NCBI GenBank assembly: GCA_964622375.1
Contig: CAZUQA010000128.1
Coordinates: forward strand, 1-6,496
Direction: 5' to 3'
Source of the DNA: CAZUQA01 sp964622375
GTDB lineage: Bacteria; Bacillota_I; Bacilli_A; Erysipelotrichales; Erysipelotrichaceae
Length of the DNA: 6,496 nucleotides
Shown here piece by piece: positions 1 to 5,898 of the stretch; the stretch's first letter is position 1; every line of letters begins with the position of its first letter. The position numbers were made by a program, and so were the translations under genes. The notes beneath the pieces were generated by a model, which had not been told where the DNA came from, ran no database searches, and saw only the letters and a program-made list of their open reading frames with translations.

Positions 1-273
1 TTAGCAGCTTTTGTGGTGGTCTATGCTTTATCACCGATTGACTTGATACCGGACTTTATTCCGGTACTGGGTTACTTGGATGATATCATTTTATTACCCG
101 GTCTGATTGCGCTGATTATCAAACTTATTCCTCGGGAAATATTTGAAGAATGTCGCCAAGAAGCAGCTGATTTATGGCTGGCTGGTAAACCTAAAGTCTG
201 GTATTATGCTTTACCGATAATTATCTTTTGGCTGATTATAGTTTACTTGATAGTAAAAGCTATTTGGCTGTAG
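1..273 (+). CDS. DUF1232 (YkvA-type) membrane protein, 5' end outside window
   Basis: The reading frame is open from base 1 and ends at TAG 271-273, giving 90 visible residues; the true start lies upstream. Visible residues 8-28 carry the DUF1232 signature: SPIDLIPDFIPVLGYLDD, with the Pro-Ile-Asp and the closing Asp-Asp pair intact, followed by a hydrophobic stretch (about 29-43). A short polar helix rich in Glu, Arg and Lys follows (45-66), then a C-terminal membrane segment (about 69-88). The family is widespread in bacteria; its biochemical role is not established, so no function is assigned. A GTG at 13 could be read as a start, but it would cut into the conserved domain, so it is very unlikely to be the real one. 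The next gene is convergent, so this gene ends its transcription unit here. Confident for family, none for function. Confidence 0.88.
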   Translation, partial: LAAFVVVYALSPIDLIPDFIPVLGYLDDIILLPGLIALIIKLIPREIFEECRQEAADLWLAGKPKVWYYALPIIIFWLIIVYLIVKAIWL

Positions 274-368
274 TAAGGGAAGAAGAAAGAAATATCTTTA
301 ATTAAAAAAATGAGCATTATTCGGGAATTTATGATAAAGAAATATTCAGAAATGGTATCGAGCTTTTT

Positions 369-393
369 CCGGAACTTATAGGTAACATTCCGG
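369..393. terminator. Stem-loop between convergent genes, possible weak terminator
   Basis: CCGGAA (369-374) pairs perfectly with TTCCGG (388-393) around a 13-base loop. On the plus strand it is followed by a T-rich but interrupted stretch (CTGTTGCTTTTG), and on the minus strand by AAAAAG, so neither direction has a clean U-tract. Its position in the 142-base gap between two convergent genes is where a shared terminator is expected. The stem is short, so this is a suggestion only. Nothing else supportable was seen between 274 and 415. Confidence 0.35.
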
Positions 394-415
394 CTGTTGC
401 TTTTGTAGACATTAG

Positions 416-1009
416 CTATTTGTTTAGTTTCTCGCCGACGGCACCACCGGGATGAATTAGGGCAAATTGTTCAGCCTGATAGTCCATATCTTCCATGATG
501 GCAATAACCAGAGCGTCAAATAAAGCGACGACTGTCGCAAAACTTGCGGTAGCCAGTGCATCGAAACGGTCGCATTCCCTGACTGTTTTATAAGTTAAAA
601 CGATGTCAGATTTTTGGGCTAAATAGGAAGCTTTATTTTCGGTAACTGCGATCAAACAAGCTTGCTTTTGGTTTACCACATCAATGATGGGCAGAAGCTC
701 CGCCGTTTTTCCGCCTTTAGAGATCAGTACGACAACATCATCTTCTTTGATGCAACCCAAGCCGCCATGGACAGCCATGGCTGGGGATAGAAACAGGGCA
801 TCTCTTTCGATGCAACACAACATATGAGCGAACTTTTGGGCGGCAACTCCGGAAGTGCCACAAGCACAAGTGATGATTTTTTGGCAGTCACGAAGCTTGT
901 CAACGGCTTGACCAAAGGATTCCGGTTCAATGTAGGTCAATAGATTGTTGATTGCATCTCTTTCTATGGCAATGGCTTGTAAAGCTTTTTCTAGTGATGT
1001 TTTTTCCAT
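416..1009 (-). CDS. Single-domain SIS protein, KpsF/GutQ-like, probable sugar-phosphate binding or isomerase
   Basis: The 197-residue protein aligns end to end with the SIS domain of arabinose-5-phosphate isomerases (KpsF/GutQ/KdsD): nucleotide-fold loop around CACGTSG (48-54), AVHGGLG (79-85, matching the HGDLG block), VVLISKGGKTAEL (93-105, matching the ISxSGES block), a region RECDRFDALATAS (144-156) and HPGGAVGEKL (186-195). The two CBS domains of full-length KdsD are absent; the protein stops where the SIS domain ends. The Lys of the usual GKSG loop is Thr52, and the Glu of SGES is Lys101, while Glu145 and His186 are kept, so the isomerase activity may be altered or replaced by a different reaction. 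The ATG at 1009 has AGGAG (1018-1022, minus strand) 8 bases upstream. It is divergent from the ABC operon and likely cytoplasmic. Family confident, substrate unknown. Confidence 0.85.
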   Translation of the reverse strand: MEKTSLEKALQAIAIERDAINNLLTYIEPESFGQAVDKLRDCQKIITCACGTSGVAAQKFAHMLCCIERDALFLSPAMAVHGGLGCIKEDDVVVLISKGGKTAELLPIIDVVNQKQACLIAVTENKASYLAQKSDIVLTYKTVRECDRFDALATASFATVVALFDALVIAIMEDMDYQAEQFALIHPGGAVGEKLNK

Positions 1010-1088
1010 AAGTTAAGCTCCTATTATCTTTTTGGGGTTACCACCTAAATACAAAACTCCGCTTCTTCATTGAGAAAAGCACAAATTC

Positions 1089-1094
1089 ATTATA
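1089..1094 (-). promoter_or_regulatory. Putative -10 element for the SIS gene
   Basis: ATTATA on the plus strand reads TATAAT on the minus strand, a perfect -10 hexamer 80 bases before the SIS start codon. No good -35 is seen 16-18 bases upstream (nearest is TGAATA or GTGAAT around 1111-1117), and the extended TGn is missing. A leader of about 70 bases would result. Confidence 0.45.
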
Positions 1095-1139
1095 CTATTT
1101 TACGGTTTACTATTCACTAGGATAAAACGCCAAAAAGGG

Positions 1140-1152
1140 CTTGTGGTATAAT
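1140..1152 (+). promoter_or_regulatory. Extended -10 promoter of the ABC exporter operon
   Basis: CTTGTGGTATAAT contains a perfect -10 TATAAT (1147-1152) preceded by TGG, the TGn extension that lets sigma-70/SigA promoters work with a poor -35. The -35 position (about 1124-1129, AAAACG) has no consensus match. It sits 28 bases before the GTG of the first ATPase, giving a leader of about 20 bases with just the ribosome binding site. The same core recurs before the HAD gene at 5040-5052. Confidence 0.65.
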
Positions 1153-1167
1153 CATTGGTAGCTGAAC

Positions 1168-1174
1168 AGGAGGT
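1168..1174 (+). promoter_or_regulatory. Ribosome binding site AGGAGGT fixing a GTG start
   Basis: AGGAGGT, a consensus Shine-Dalgarno sequence, ends 6 bases before GTG 1181. This supports GTG as the true start of the first ATPase; the encoded N-terminus (strand ISLQHISKKY) is also the normal beginning of an ABC ATPase domain. Confidence 0.8.
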
Positions 1175-1180
1175 AGCCGG

Positions 1181-2215
1181 GTGATAAGCTTGCAGCACAT
1201 CAGTAAAAAATATCAGGGTAGTGAGCCCGATGGCAAAAGCGGTGTCGCTCTTTGGCTACGAAATTTTGTCAATCTGACCGCTAACAGAGCGCAGGCTACT
1301 CTCGCTTTAGATGATGTATCTTTGAGTGTGGAAAAGGGTGAAATATTTGGTATCTACGGCGCTAACGGAGCCGGGAAAACTACCTTAATTAAGATCCTTT
1401 CGGGCTTATTATTACCTACTTCCGGACATTTAGCGGTAGCCGGTTATAGTGAAAACCAGCAAATTAAAAACCAAGTCAGCTATATCAGTACCAATGGCTG
1501 GATGGGTTTGGAATGGCAACTTACCGCGCGGGAGAATTTGTTATTATATGGTAGCATTTTCGCAATTCCCCACAAAATATTGGCGAGCCGCTGTGATAAA
1601 GTGCTGCAACAATTAGGAATGGTCGAAGCCCAAAATAAGTATGTCAGTCAACTTTCAGCTGGGATGCGACAAAAGATAACTATCGCTCGGGGCTTGATTC
1701 TCCAGCGGCCGATTATTTTCTACGATGAACCTTCCGTCAGTTTGGATGTACCTTCAGCTATAAGTCTGCGCGCGTTGATGCAAAATGATGTTAAGGAAAA
1801 CCAACGTACGGTGCTGATCGCCAGTCACAATGACGAGGATTTAGCTATATGTGGGAGAATCGCCCTATTAGCCCAGGGTAGAATTCTGGCTGTCGGCACA
1901 TTAAAGCAACTTGGTCAACCACTGGCGGATAGAGAGATAATTGAAATTAGCTACAGCGACCAAGGGCCCAGAATCGATTTCACCAAGTTTGAAGGAATAA
2001 TCAGCGTTACTGATAGTGTTAGAGAAAGCAGTCGTCAACAAAGAGTTTGTAAAATCAATGTGAAAAAGACCGGCTTTTCCTTGGACCGGCTCATTGACTT
2101 TTTAGTTAAAAATGAAATCTTCGTGACCAATCTTCGTTGTCTCGACATTTCACTGCCGGAAATATACGCCTACTATGTAGGACAGCCAGGGGGTGATGAG
2201 CTTGCGCTTGTTTAA
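1181..2215 (+). CDS. ABC transporter ATP-binding protein, first ATPase of the exporter operon
   Basis: A 344-residue ABC ATPase expected to drive an ABC-2 type exporter from the cytoplasmic side. Motifs in order: Walker A GANGAGKT (60-67, Lys66), signature LSAGM (158-162), Walker B IIFYDEP (178-184, Asp182, catalytic Glu183), D-loop SLD (187-189) and switch His216. All catalytic residues are present. Between the first strand and ALDDVSL there is an extra segment of about 20 residues (15-38), as seen in polysaccharide or teichoic-acid exporter ATPases of the Wzt/TagH type. The Q-loop position (VSYIST, 99-104) lacks Gln. A C-terminal extension (about 250-344) ends in a degenerate form of the usual PTLxDIF motif (SLPEIYAYYVG, 324-334). 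GTG start with AGGAGGT; the 3' end overlaps the permease start. Substrate unknown. Confidence 0.93.
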   Translation: MISLQHISKKYQGSEPDGKSGVALWLRNFVNLTANRAQATLALDDVSLSVEKGEIFGIYGANGAGKTTLIKILSGLLLPTSGHLAVAGYSENQQIKNQVSYISTNGWMGLEWQLTARENLLLYGSIFAIPHKILASRCDKVLQQLGMVEAQNKYVSQLSAGMRQKITIARGLILQRPIIFYDEPSVSLDVPSAISLRALMQNDVKENQRTVLIASHNDEDLAICGRIALLAQGRILAVGTLKQLGQPLADREIIEISYSDQGPRIDFTKFEGIISVTDSVRESSRQQRVCKINVKKTGFSLDRLIDFLVKNEIFVTNLRCLDISLPEIYAYYVGQPGGDELALV

Positions 2216-2223
2216 GCAAGGAG
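2188..2223 (+). promoter_or_regulatory. Two competing ribosome binding sites at the first permease start
   Basis: AGGGGGTGAT (2188-2197) matches AGGAGGTGAT at nine of ten positions. It ends too close to GTG 2193 and ATG 2196 but is spaced 8 bases (from the GGGGG) before an in-frame TTG at 2202. A second site, AAGGAG (2218-2223), lies 8 bases before GTG 2232 and 11 before ATG 2235. The real start of the permease is therefore one of these five codons; the sequence alone does not decide. Confidence 0.55.
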
Positions 2224-3077
2224 ATTCACTGGTGATGTTCGCTAAACGCGAGTTTATCATTTGGTGGTCCTACAAGACCAACTCCATCATGTGGGTATTG
2301 GATACGCTTTTTAACACTACGGTATTTTTCATGATCAGCTTAGTAACGCACGGCAGTGAGGTGAGCTTTGCACCCTATGGCGGTAATTATGTGTCCTTTG
2401 TCGTGTTAGGCTTGTTTGTCCACCACATCAGCTTTACTAATCTCGGTGATGCTTACCCGCGGATTGCCCGGATTTATTGGAATGGGGCGATGGATTTGTA
2501 TTTGTTGAGTCCCTTGTCTTACTTTACCCCCATGTTGGGAATCATGTTCCGCGGTGTCATCGACGATTATCCCCGGAGTTTGTTAGCGCTTTTGTTTGGC
2601 TGGCTGTTTTTTGGTGCGGTTTTTGTTTTTCCTCAACCTTTAGTACTGCTATTAATTTTGGTTTTGATTTTGTTGGCGACTTTCGGTATCGGCTTAGTCA
2701 GCGCCAGCACGTTTTACCTGTTTAACTTCAAACAACAAACGGAACCGGTTCGCTTTATCTTTCAAGATGTCATCATCGCTTTGACGGCAGGGTACTACTA
2801 TCCCCTTAGCGTCTTACCTTATCCTTTACAAGTGCTGGGTAGTTTTATTCCTCATACTTACGCCTTGGATGCTTTGCGGCGGCTGATGATTCCTGGTGGC
2901 GATACTAGCAGTGCAGCCCTGCCACTGCAGCTGGCTTTTCCCGGCTTAAGTCCGCTTGCTTGTGATTTGTTGGTACTGGCTTTGATGTCTCTTATCTTTC
3001 TGACGCTGGGCTGGTTTATGTATGGGCAAGGAATTGAACGGGCCAGAAGGGAGGGTACTCTGACAAGATGGCAATAG
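2196..3077 (+). CDS. ABC-2 type permease, first membrane subunit of the exporter
   Basis: An integral membrane protein of about 280-294 residues, the usual size of a single ABC-2 permease. Residues below are counted from GTG 2193. Hydrophobic segments lie near 32-51, 64-82, 129-146, 149-176 and 257-276, with a short hydrophobic stretch around 189-205. The C-terminal half has GYYYPLSVLPYPLQ (200-213) and PHTYALDALR (220-229), a motif typical of NodJ/DrrB-type ABC-2 permeases and repeated in the second permease. FNFKQQTEP (177-185) is also matched there. ATG 2196 is given as a default start; TTG 2202 and GTG 2232 have better-spaced ribosome binding sites and would give an N-terminus close in length to that of the second permease. 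The 5' end overlaps the first ATPase by up to 23 bases and the 3' end overlaps the second ATPase by 10, implying translational coupling. Cargo unknown. Confidence 0.9.
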   Translation: MSLRLFKQGDSLVMFAKREFIIWWSYKTNSIMWVLDTLFNTTVFFMISLVTHGSEVSFAPYGGNYVSFVVLGLFVHHISFTNLGDAYPRIARIYWNGAMDLYLLSPLSYFTPMLGIMFRGVIDDYPRSLLALLFGWLFFGAVFVFPQPLVLLLILVLILLATFGIGLVSASTFYLFNFKQQTEPVRFIFQDVIIALTAGYYYPLSVLPYPLQVLGSFIPHTYALDALRRLMIPGGDTSSAALPLQLAFPGLSPLACDLLVLALMSLIFLTLGWFMYGQGIERARREGTLTRWQ

Positions 3078-4039
3078 ATGAAGTGATTAGCATGCGAAAT
3101 ATCACTAAAAGCTACAAAATCAAAAAAAATAAAGAACGCTTCTTAGCTCTTGACGCGGTTAGTTTGAGTATCAAACGCGGTGAAATCTTCGGCTTGTTGG
3201 GCTCCAATGGGGCGGGGAAAACCACTTTCATCAAGATTATGGCTGGCTTATTGGCAGCCAACGGTGGTAGCGGTAGCGTACTTGGCTATGATATTTACCG
3301 GCAACACCAAACGATTCGTAGCCTGGTTAGCTTAGTGGCTCCGACCGCTGATATCGGAACGGATAACAATTTGACAGTGCGCCAGAACTTGGAATTTTGG
3401 GCAGTGGTTTACGATTTGGAAAAGTCGCAAAGACAAGAGCGGATCAATGAAATGCTCGATTTTCTCAATCTGCGGCAGTATGAGCAGTATTGGCCAATGA
3501 GCATATCAGCCGGTAACCGACAAAAGTTAGCTATCGCTCGTTCCCTGTTGGTCAATAACCCGATTTTGTTTTTGGATGAACCGACAGTAAAGTTAGATGA
3601 AGCCGGGGCAGAAGCGGTGCGTGACTTAGTTAAGAAAATCAATCAGGAATTTGGGACGACGGTCATTTTAACCACCCACTATCTTTTCGAAGCCGAACAA
3701 CTCTGTCAGCGGGTAGCCATCATGCACCAAGGAAAAATCCTGAGTTGTGACACCGTGGAAAATCTCCGTCATAACCTGCAAAAATATGATGAACTTAGTG
3801 TTAACTGTAAAAATGTAAAAATACCGACACTGAAAATGTTACAGTCTTTACCCTATGTGATAAGTTCGCAACATAGTGAATCAGGCTTAAACATCCAAAC
3901 CCAGGATCTCCGGGGGCATTTTATCGAAATACTAAAGCTATTGCGCCAACAAGGTGTCTCAATCAGTGGCCTTTCAACCAATGAGCCGACACTACAGGAC
4001 ATCTTTGTTGAAACGCTGGCTAGCGGGGAAGCTTTATGA
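3068..4039 (+). CDS. ABC transporter ATP-binding protein, second ATPase of the exporter operon
   Basis: A 323-residue ABC ATPase. Walker A GSNGAGKT (45-52, Lys51), signature ISAGN (146-150, unusual against LSGGQ or LSAGM), Walker B ILFLDEP (166-172, Asp170, Glu171), D-loop KLD (175-177) and switch His204. As in the first ATPase, the Q-loop (VSLVAPT, 87-93) has no Gln and the segment to the LTVRQNL helix is 22 residues in both. The C-terminal region (about 235-323) ends with EPTLQDIFVETL (306-317), the classical tail of drug-type ABC-2 ATPases (NatA/DrrA-like). The ATG overlaps the upstream permease by 10 bases; the likely ribosome site AAGGGAGGG (3047-3055) is 12 bases away, a little long. 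The stop overlaps the next start as ATGA. It is inferred to form a heterodimer with the first ATPase, or to pair only with the permease that follows it. Confidence 0.93.
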   Translation: MAIDEVISMRNITKSYKIKKNKERFLALDAVSLSIKRGEIFGLLGSNGAGKTTFIKIMAGLLAANGGSGSVLGYDIYRQHQTIRSLVSLVAPTADIGTDNNLTVRQNLEFWAVVYDLEKSQRQERINEMLDFLNLRQYEQYWPMSISAGNRQKLAIARSLLVNNPILFLDEPTVKLDEAGAEAVRDLVKKINQEFGTTVILTTHYLFEAEQLCQRVAIMHQGKILSCDTVENLRHNLQKYDELSVNCKNVKIPTLKMLQSLPYVISSQHSESGLNIQTQDLRGHFIEILKLLRQQGVSISGLSTNEPTLQDIFVETLASGEAL

Positions 4040-4869
4040 TGTTTATTAGGTCGGTAATATCCTTTGCCAAATTGGAATATCGGGCTTTACGCTTTTATCC
4101 CTCGAACTTTGTTTTAGCCCTTATTCAAAGTTTTGTCACAGCCGGTATGTGGCTTTTTGTGTCATTGTTTCTTAGCGACTATGCAGCAGCTTCGCTGATA
4201 AGCGTTGGTGGCGATTTTGTATCTTATATGGTCATCGGTGTGGTTTTCTTTCAAAACTCAACGGCTATTTTGAACCTGCCTTTTCAAAGTTTGAATACCG
4301 CCTTCTGGGATCGACGCTTGGAAGTTTATAATTGCGCCAACAACGGTATTTGGGCTTTTATCTGGGGCCGGTTTTTATGGACTTTCTTCTATCAACTTAT
4401 CATGCAAGCCGCTGTTCTGGCTTGTGCTGTACTGTTTGCCGGGGTTAACATCAGCACCAATATTCGGCTAGTACCGCTACTGCTGTACTACCTTGGTTTC
4501 ATTTTCAGTTGTTTTGGTTGCGGGTTGATTGGTGCCAGCAATTTCTTTAATTTGGAAGTAAAACAAGGTCGGGAACCTTTTACTTGGTTATTGGATATCT
4601 TAGCTCGCATTTTTTCCGGAGTCTACTATCCTTTATCAATCTTACCGGCATCAATGCAGTTTATTTCCCGGCTGTTACCCCATACCTACGCTTTGCAGGG
4701 CTTACGTTTAATTTTAATGGAAGGGCAAGGACTAGAGAATACTACAGTTTTTAACAACTTATTGTTTATCCTGGTTTTTGCCGGGTTGGCTATGTCATTA
4801 GGCATTTTTCTTCTGGGGAAGTCGTTAGTAAAAGCACAAAAAGGCAACGGTATCGGGATGATAGTATAA
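4036..4869 (+). CDS. ABC-2 type permease, second membrane subunit of the exporter
   Basis: A 277-residue integral membrane protein with hydrophobic segments near 24-46, 61-78, 109-136, 146-172, 184-205 and 241-263, so about six spans. It carries the same C-terminal signature as the first permease: GVYYPLSILPASMQ (195-208) and PHTYALQGLR (215-224), plus FNLEVKQGREP (171-181). This points to a common origin, but the overall sequences are well diverged, so it is not a recent duplication. The start ATG shares bases with the preceding TGA (ATGA, 4036-4039), a strong sign of translational coupling; a second ATG follows at 4039, and only a weak GGGGAA (4025-4030) is available as ribosome site. It is the last gene of the ABC operon and is followed by a run of stem-loops. 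It would form the membrane pore with the first permease or with itself. Confidence 0.92.
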   Translation: MMFIRSVISFAKLEYRALRFYPSNFVLALIQSFVTAGMWLFVSLFLSDYAAASLISVGGDFVSYMVIGVVFFQNSTAILNLPFQSLNTAFWDRRLEVYNCANNGIWAFIWGRFLWTFFYQLIMQAAVLACAVLFAGVNISTNIRLVPLLLYYLGFIFSCFGCGLIGASNFFNLEVKQGREPFTWLLDILARIFSGVYYPLSILPASMQFISRLLPHTYALQGLRLILMEGQGLENTTVFNNLLFILVFAGLAMSLGIFLLGKSLVKAQKGNGIGMIV

Positions 4870-4870
4870 T

Positions 4871-4957
4871 GACCATCAGCGCTTTCCCACATTACAAATA
4901 GGTAAGCACAGATGGTCCAAGCTCTAATGCTAGAGCAATCACTGATAAAAGTAGTGA
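4871..4957 (+). other. Three tandem stem-loops after the ABC operon
   Basis: Starting 2 bases after the stop codon: hairpin 1 pairs GACCATC (4871-4877) with GATGGTC (4911-4917), then across a 3x3 internal loop GCTT (4881-4884) with AAGC (4904-4907), then across a T-T mismatch CC with GG (4886-4887 with 4901-4902), leaving a 13-base loop. Hairpin 2 is a perfect GCTCTA-ATGC-TAGAGC (4921-4936). Hairpin 3 pairs TCACT (4939-4943) with AGTGA (4953-4957). No T-tract follows any of them, so they are not a classical intrinsic terminator. They could be a 3'-end stabiliser, a Rho-type end region or a small structured RNA. Confidence 0.5.
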
Positions 4958-5013
4958 CAGTATACAGTGTGTTAGAAAGAAGAAGAACCTAAATTGAGTA
5001 CCGGAGCATAAGG

Positions 5014-5029
5014 CATTTACCGGCAAATG
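5014..5029. repeat. Inverted repeat upstream of the HAD promoter
   Basis: CATTT (5014-5018) and AAATG (5025-5029) are perfect arms around ACCGGC. TACCGG occurs twice nearby (4999-5004 and 5018-5023). The repeat lies over the -35 position of the HAD promoter, so it could be an operator, but the arms are short and chance is a real alternative. Confidence 0.3.
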
Positions 5030-5039
5030 ACGTAATTGC

Positions 5040-5052
5040 CTTGTGTTATAAT
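5040..5052 (+). promoter_or_regulatory. Extended -10 promoter of the HAD gene
   Basis: CTTGTGTTATAAT holds a perfect TATAAT (5047-5052) with TGT directly before it, the extended -10 form. The -35 position (about 5024-5029, CAAATG) has no good match. It lies 27 bases before the ATG. Only one base differs from the ABC operon core at 1140-1152. Confidence 0.65.
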
Positions 5053-5079
5053 TACTAACAACGGACAAGGAATCACGAT

Positions 5080-5898
5080 ATGAAACTCTTAGTTGTTGAT
5101 TTTGACGGTACATTACTTCCCAAAGATGATGAAGAAGGCCAAAGGCTCTACCAAGAAAACCTGGAAGCTGTAAGAAAATGGATTGCTGGCGGTAATAAGT
5201 TTGCGATAGCGACAGCACGCCATCCGCATTACCAGAAAGAAATAGCTGAAGCTTTAGGATACAGTTTCGACTATATTGGTTTTGGCGGCTCAATAATCAA
5301 ATTTGAAAGCGGCGAAGAGATTATTAGAGATATGCCGGCTTCGGTCTTTATTACTCTATGTGAATCAATAAAGAAACAGGGTATTGATGCCAGTATCTTT
5401 TCCACGATTGATGATATTTGGACTTGGAATTCCATAGATAACTATCCGATGCAGGATGAGAGGTATTATAAAATGTGGGGGCAGTATGCCGTTGTTAGGC
5501 CGATTGCAGAGATCAACCCTGATAGCCGAATCAATAGTGTTAAGATTTTTGTTAAAGCCGAAAATCGTGACTATCTAAAACAATTGATTATTGCCGGCTT
5601 ACCGGCAGTTGAAGTGCATGGCATCGATATTGACCAGTTACAAATATTGCCGGAAAATGTAGCTAAAGGGGCCGGAGTAAAGGTGCTTTGCGAGAAATAC
5701 AATATTGCTTATTCTGATCTTGTAGTGATTGGGGATTCGGACAATGATATCTCGATGTTTGAGTTAGCCAAGCATAGTTATTGTATGAGCTGGGCTGAAA
5801 CGGCAGTCCAAGAAAAGGCAGCTAGGATAACAAATTCGGTAAAAGAAGTTATCAAGGAGATATTGGCTAGCACAGCGGGAAACAATTATAATGAGTGA
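5080..5898 (+). CDS. Cof-type HAD-superfamily (IIB) phosphatase
   Basis: A complete 272-residue HAD hydrolase, the usual length for Cof-like phosphatases, which typically dephosphorylate sugar phosphates or related small phosphorylated metabolites in the cytoplasm. Motif I is DFDGT (7-11; nucleophile Asp7, acid/base Asp9), motif II is IATAR (43-47, with Thr45), motif III Lys196 in NVAKGAGV, and motif IV GDSDND (218-223) gives the Mg2+-binding Asp residues. The segment between motifs II and III (about 80-190) is the large C2-type cap, which sets substrate choice and is too variable to read. ATG 5080 has AAGGA (5067-5071) 8 bases upstream and an extended -10 promoter before that. Its stop lies inside the start region of the next gene (8-bp overlap), so the two are probably co-transcribed. 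Substrate not identifiable. Confidence 0.92.
   Translation: MKLLVVDFDGTLLPKDDEEGQRLYQENLEAVRKWIAGGNKFAIATARHPHYQKEIAEALGYSFDYIGFGGSIIKFESGEEIIRDMPASVFITLCESIKKQGIDASIFSTIDDIWTWNSIDNYPMQDERYYKMWGQYAVVRPIAEINPDSRINSVKIFVKAENRDYLKQLIIAGLPAVEVHGIDIDQLQILPENVAKGAGVKVLCEKYNIAYSDLVVIGDSDNDISMFELAKHSYCMSWAETAVQEKAARITNSVKEVIKEILASTAGNNYNE

Noticed and set aside
306..455. Plus-strand frame without a start codon reading protein-like (NGIELFPELIGNIPAVAFVD), possibly the remnant of a decayed gene after the DUF1232 gene.
   Set aside because: No start codon, no recognisable family, and it runs into the end of the SIS gene on the other strand; composition alone does not support a pseudogene.
1034..1049. 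On the minus strand TTTAGGTGGTAACCCC in the SIS leader resembles the T-box core AGGTGGTACCACG.
   Set aside because: The match breaks after GGTGGTAAC, the leader is only about 70 bases against the 200 or more of a T-box, no specifier stem or terminator is visible, and a SIS protein is not a usual target.
1038..1070. Ten-codon minus-strand frame (MKKRSFVFRW) in the SIS leader, a possible leader peptide.
   Set aside because: There is no ribosome binding site upstream and no attenuator hairpins follow; short frames like this are expected by chance.
2477..2725. Plus-strand frame of 82 codons within the first permease, and similar internal frames in the SIS and second ATPase genes.
   Set aside because: Overlapping out-of-frame with no motifs; the host genes have strong family signatures.
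4892..5293. Minus-strand open frame of 133 codons across the gap and the start of the HAD gene.
   Set aside because: About half lies antisense to the well-supported HAD hydrolase, the protein has no recognisable motif, and it covers the HAD promoter; it is a shadow frame.
5887..5892. TATAAT overlapping the start of the AP2 gene as a possible promoter.
   Set aside because: It includes the start codon itself, so it could not drive a transcript containing that start.
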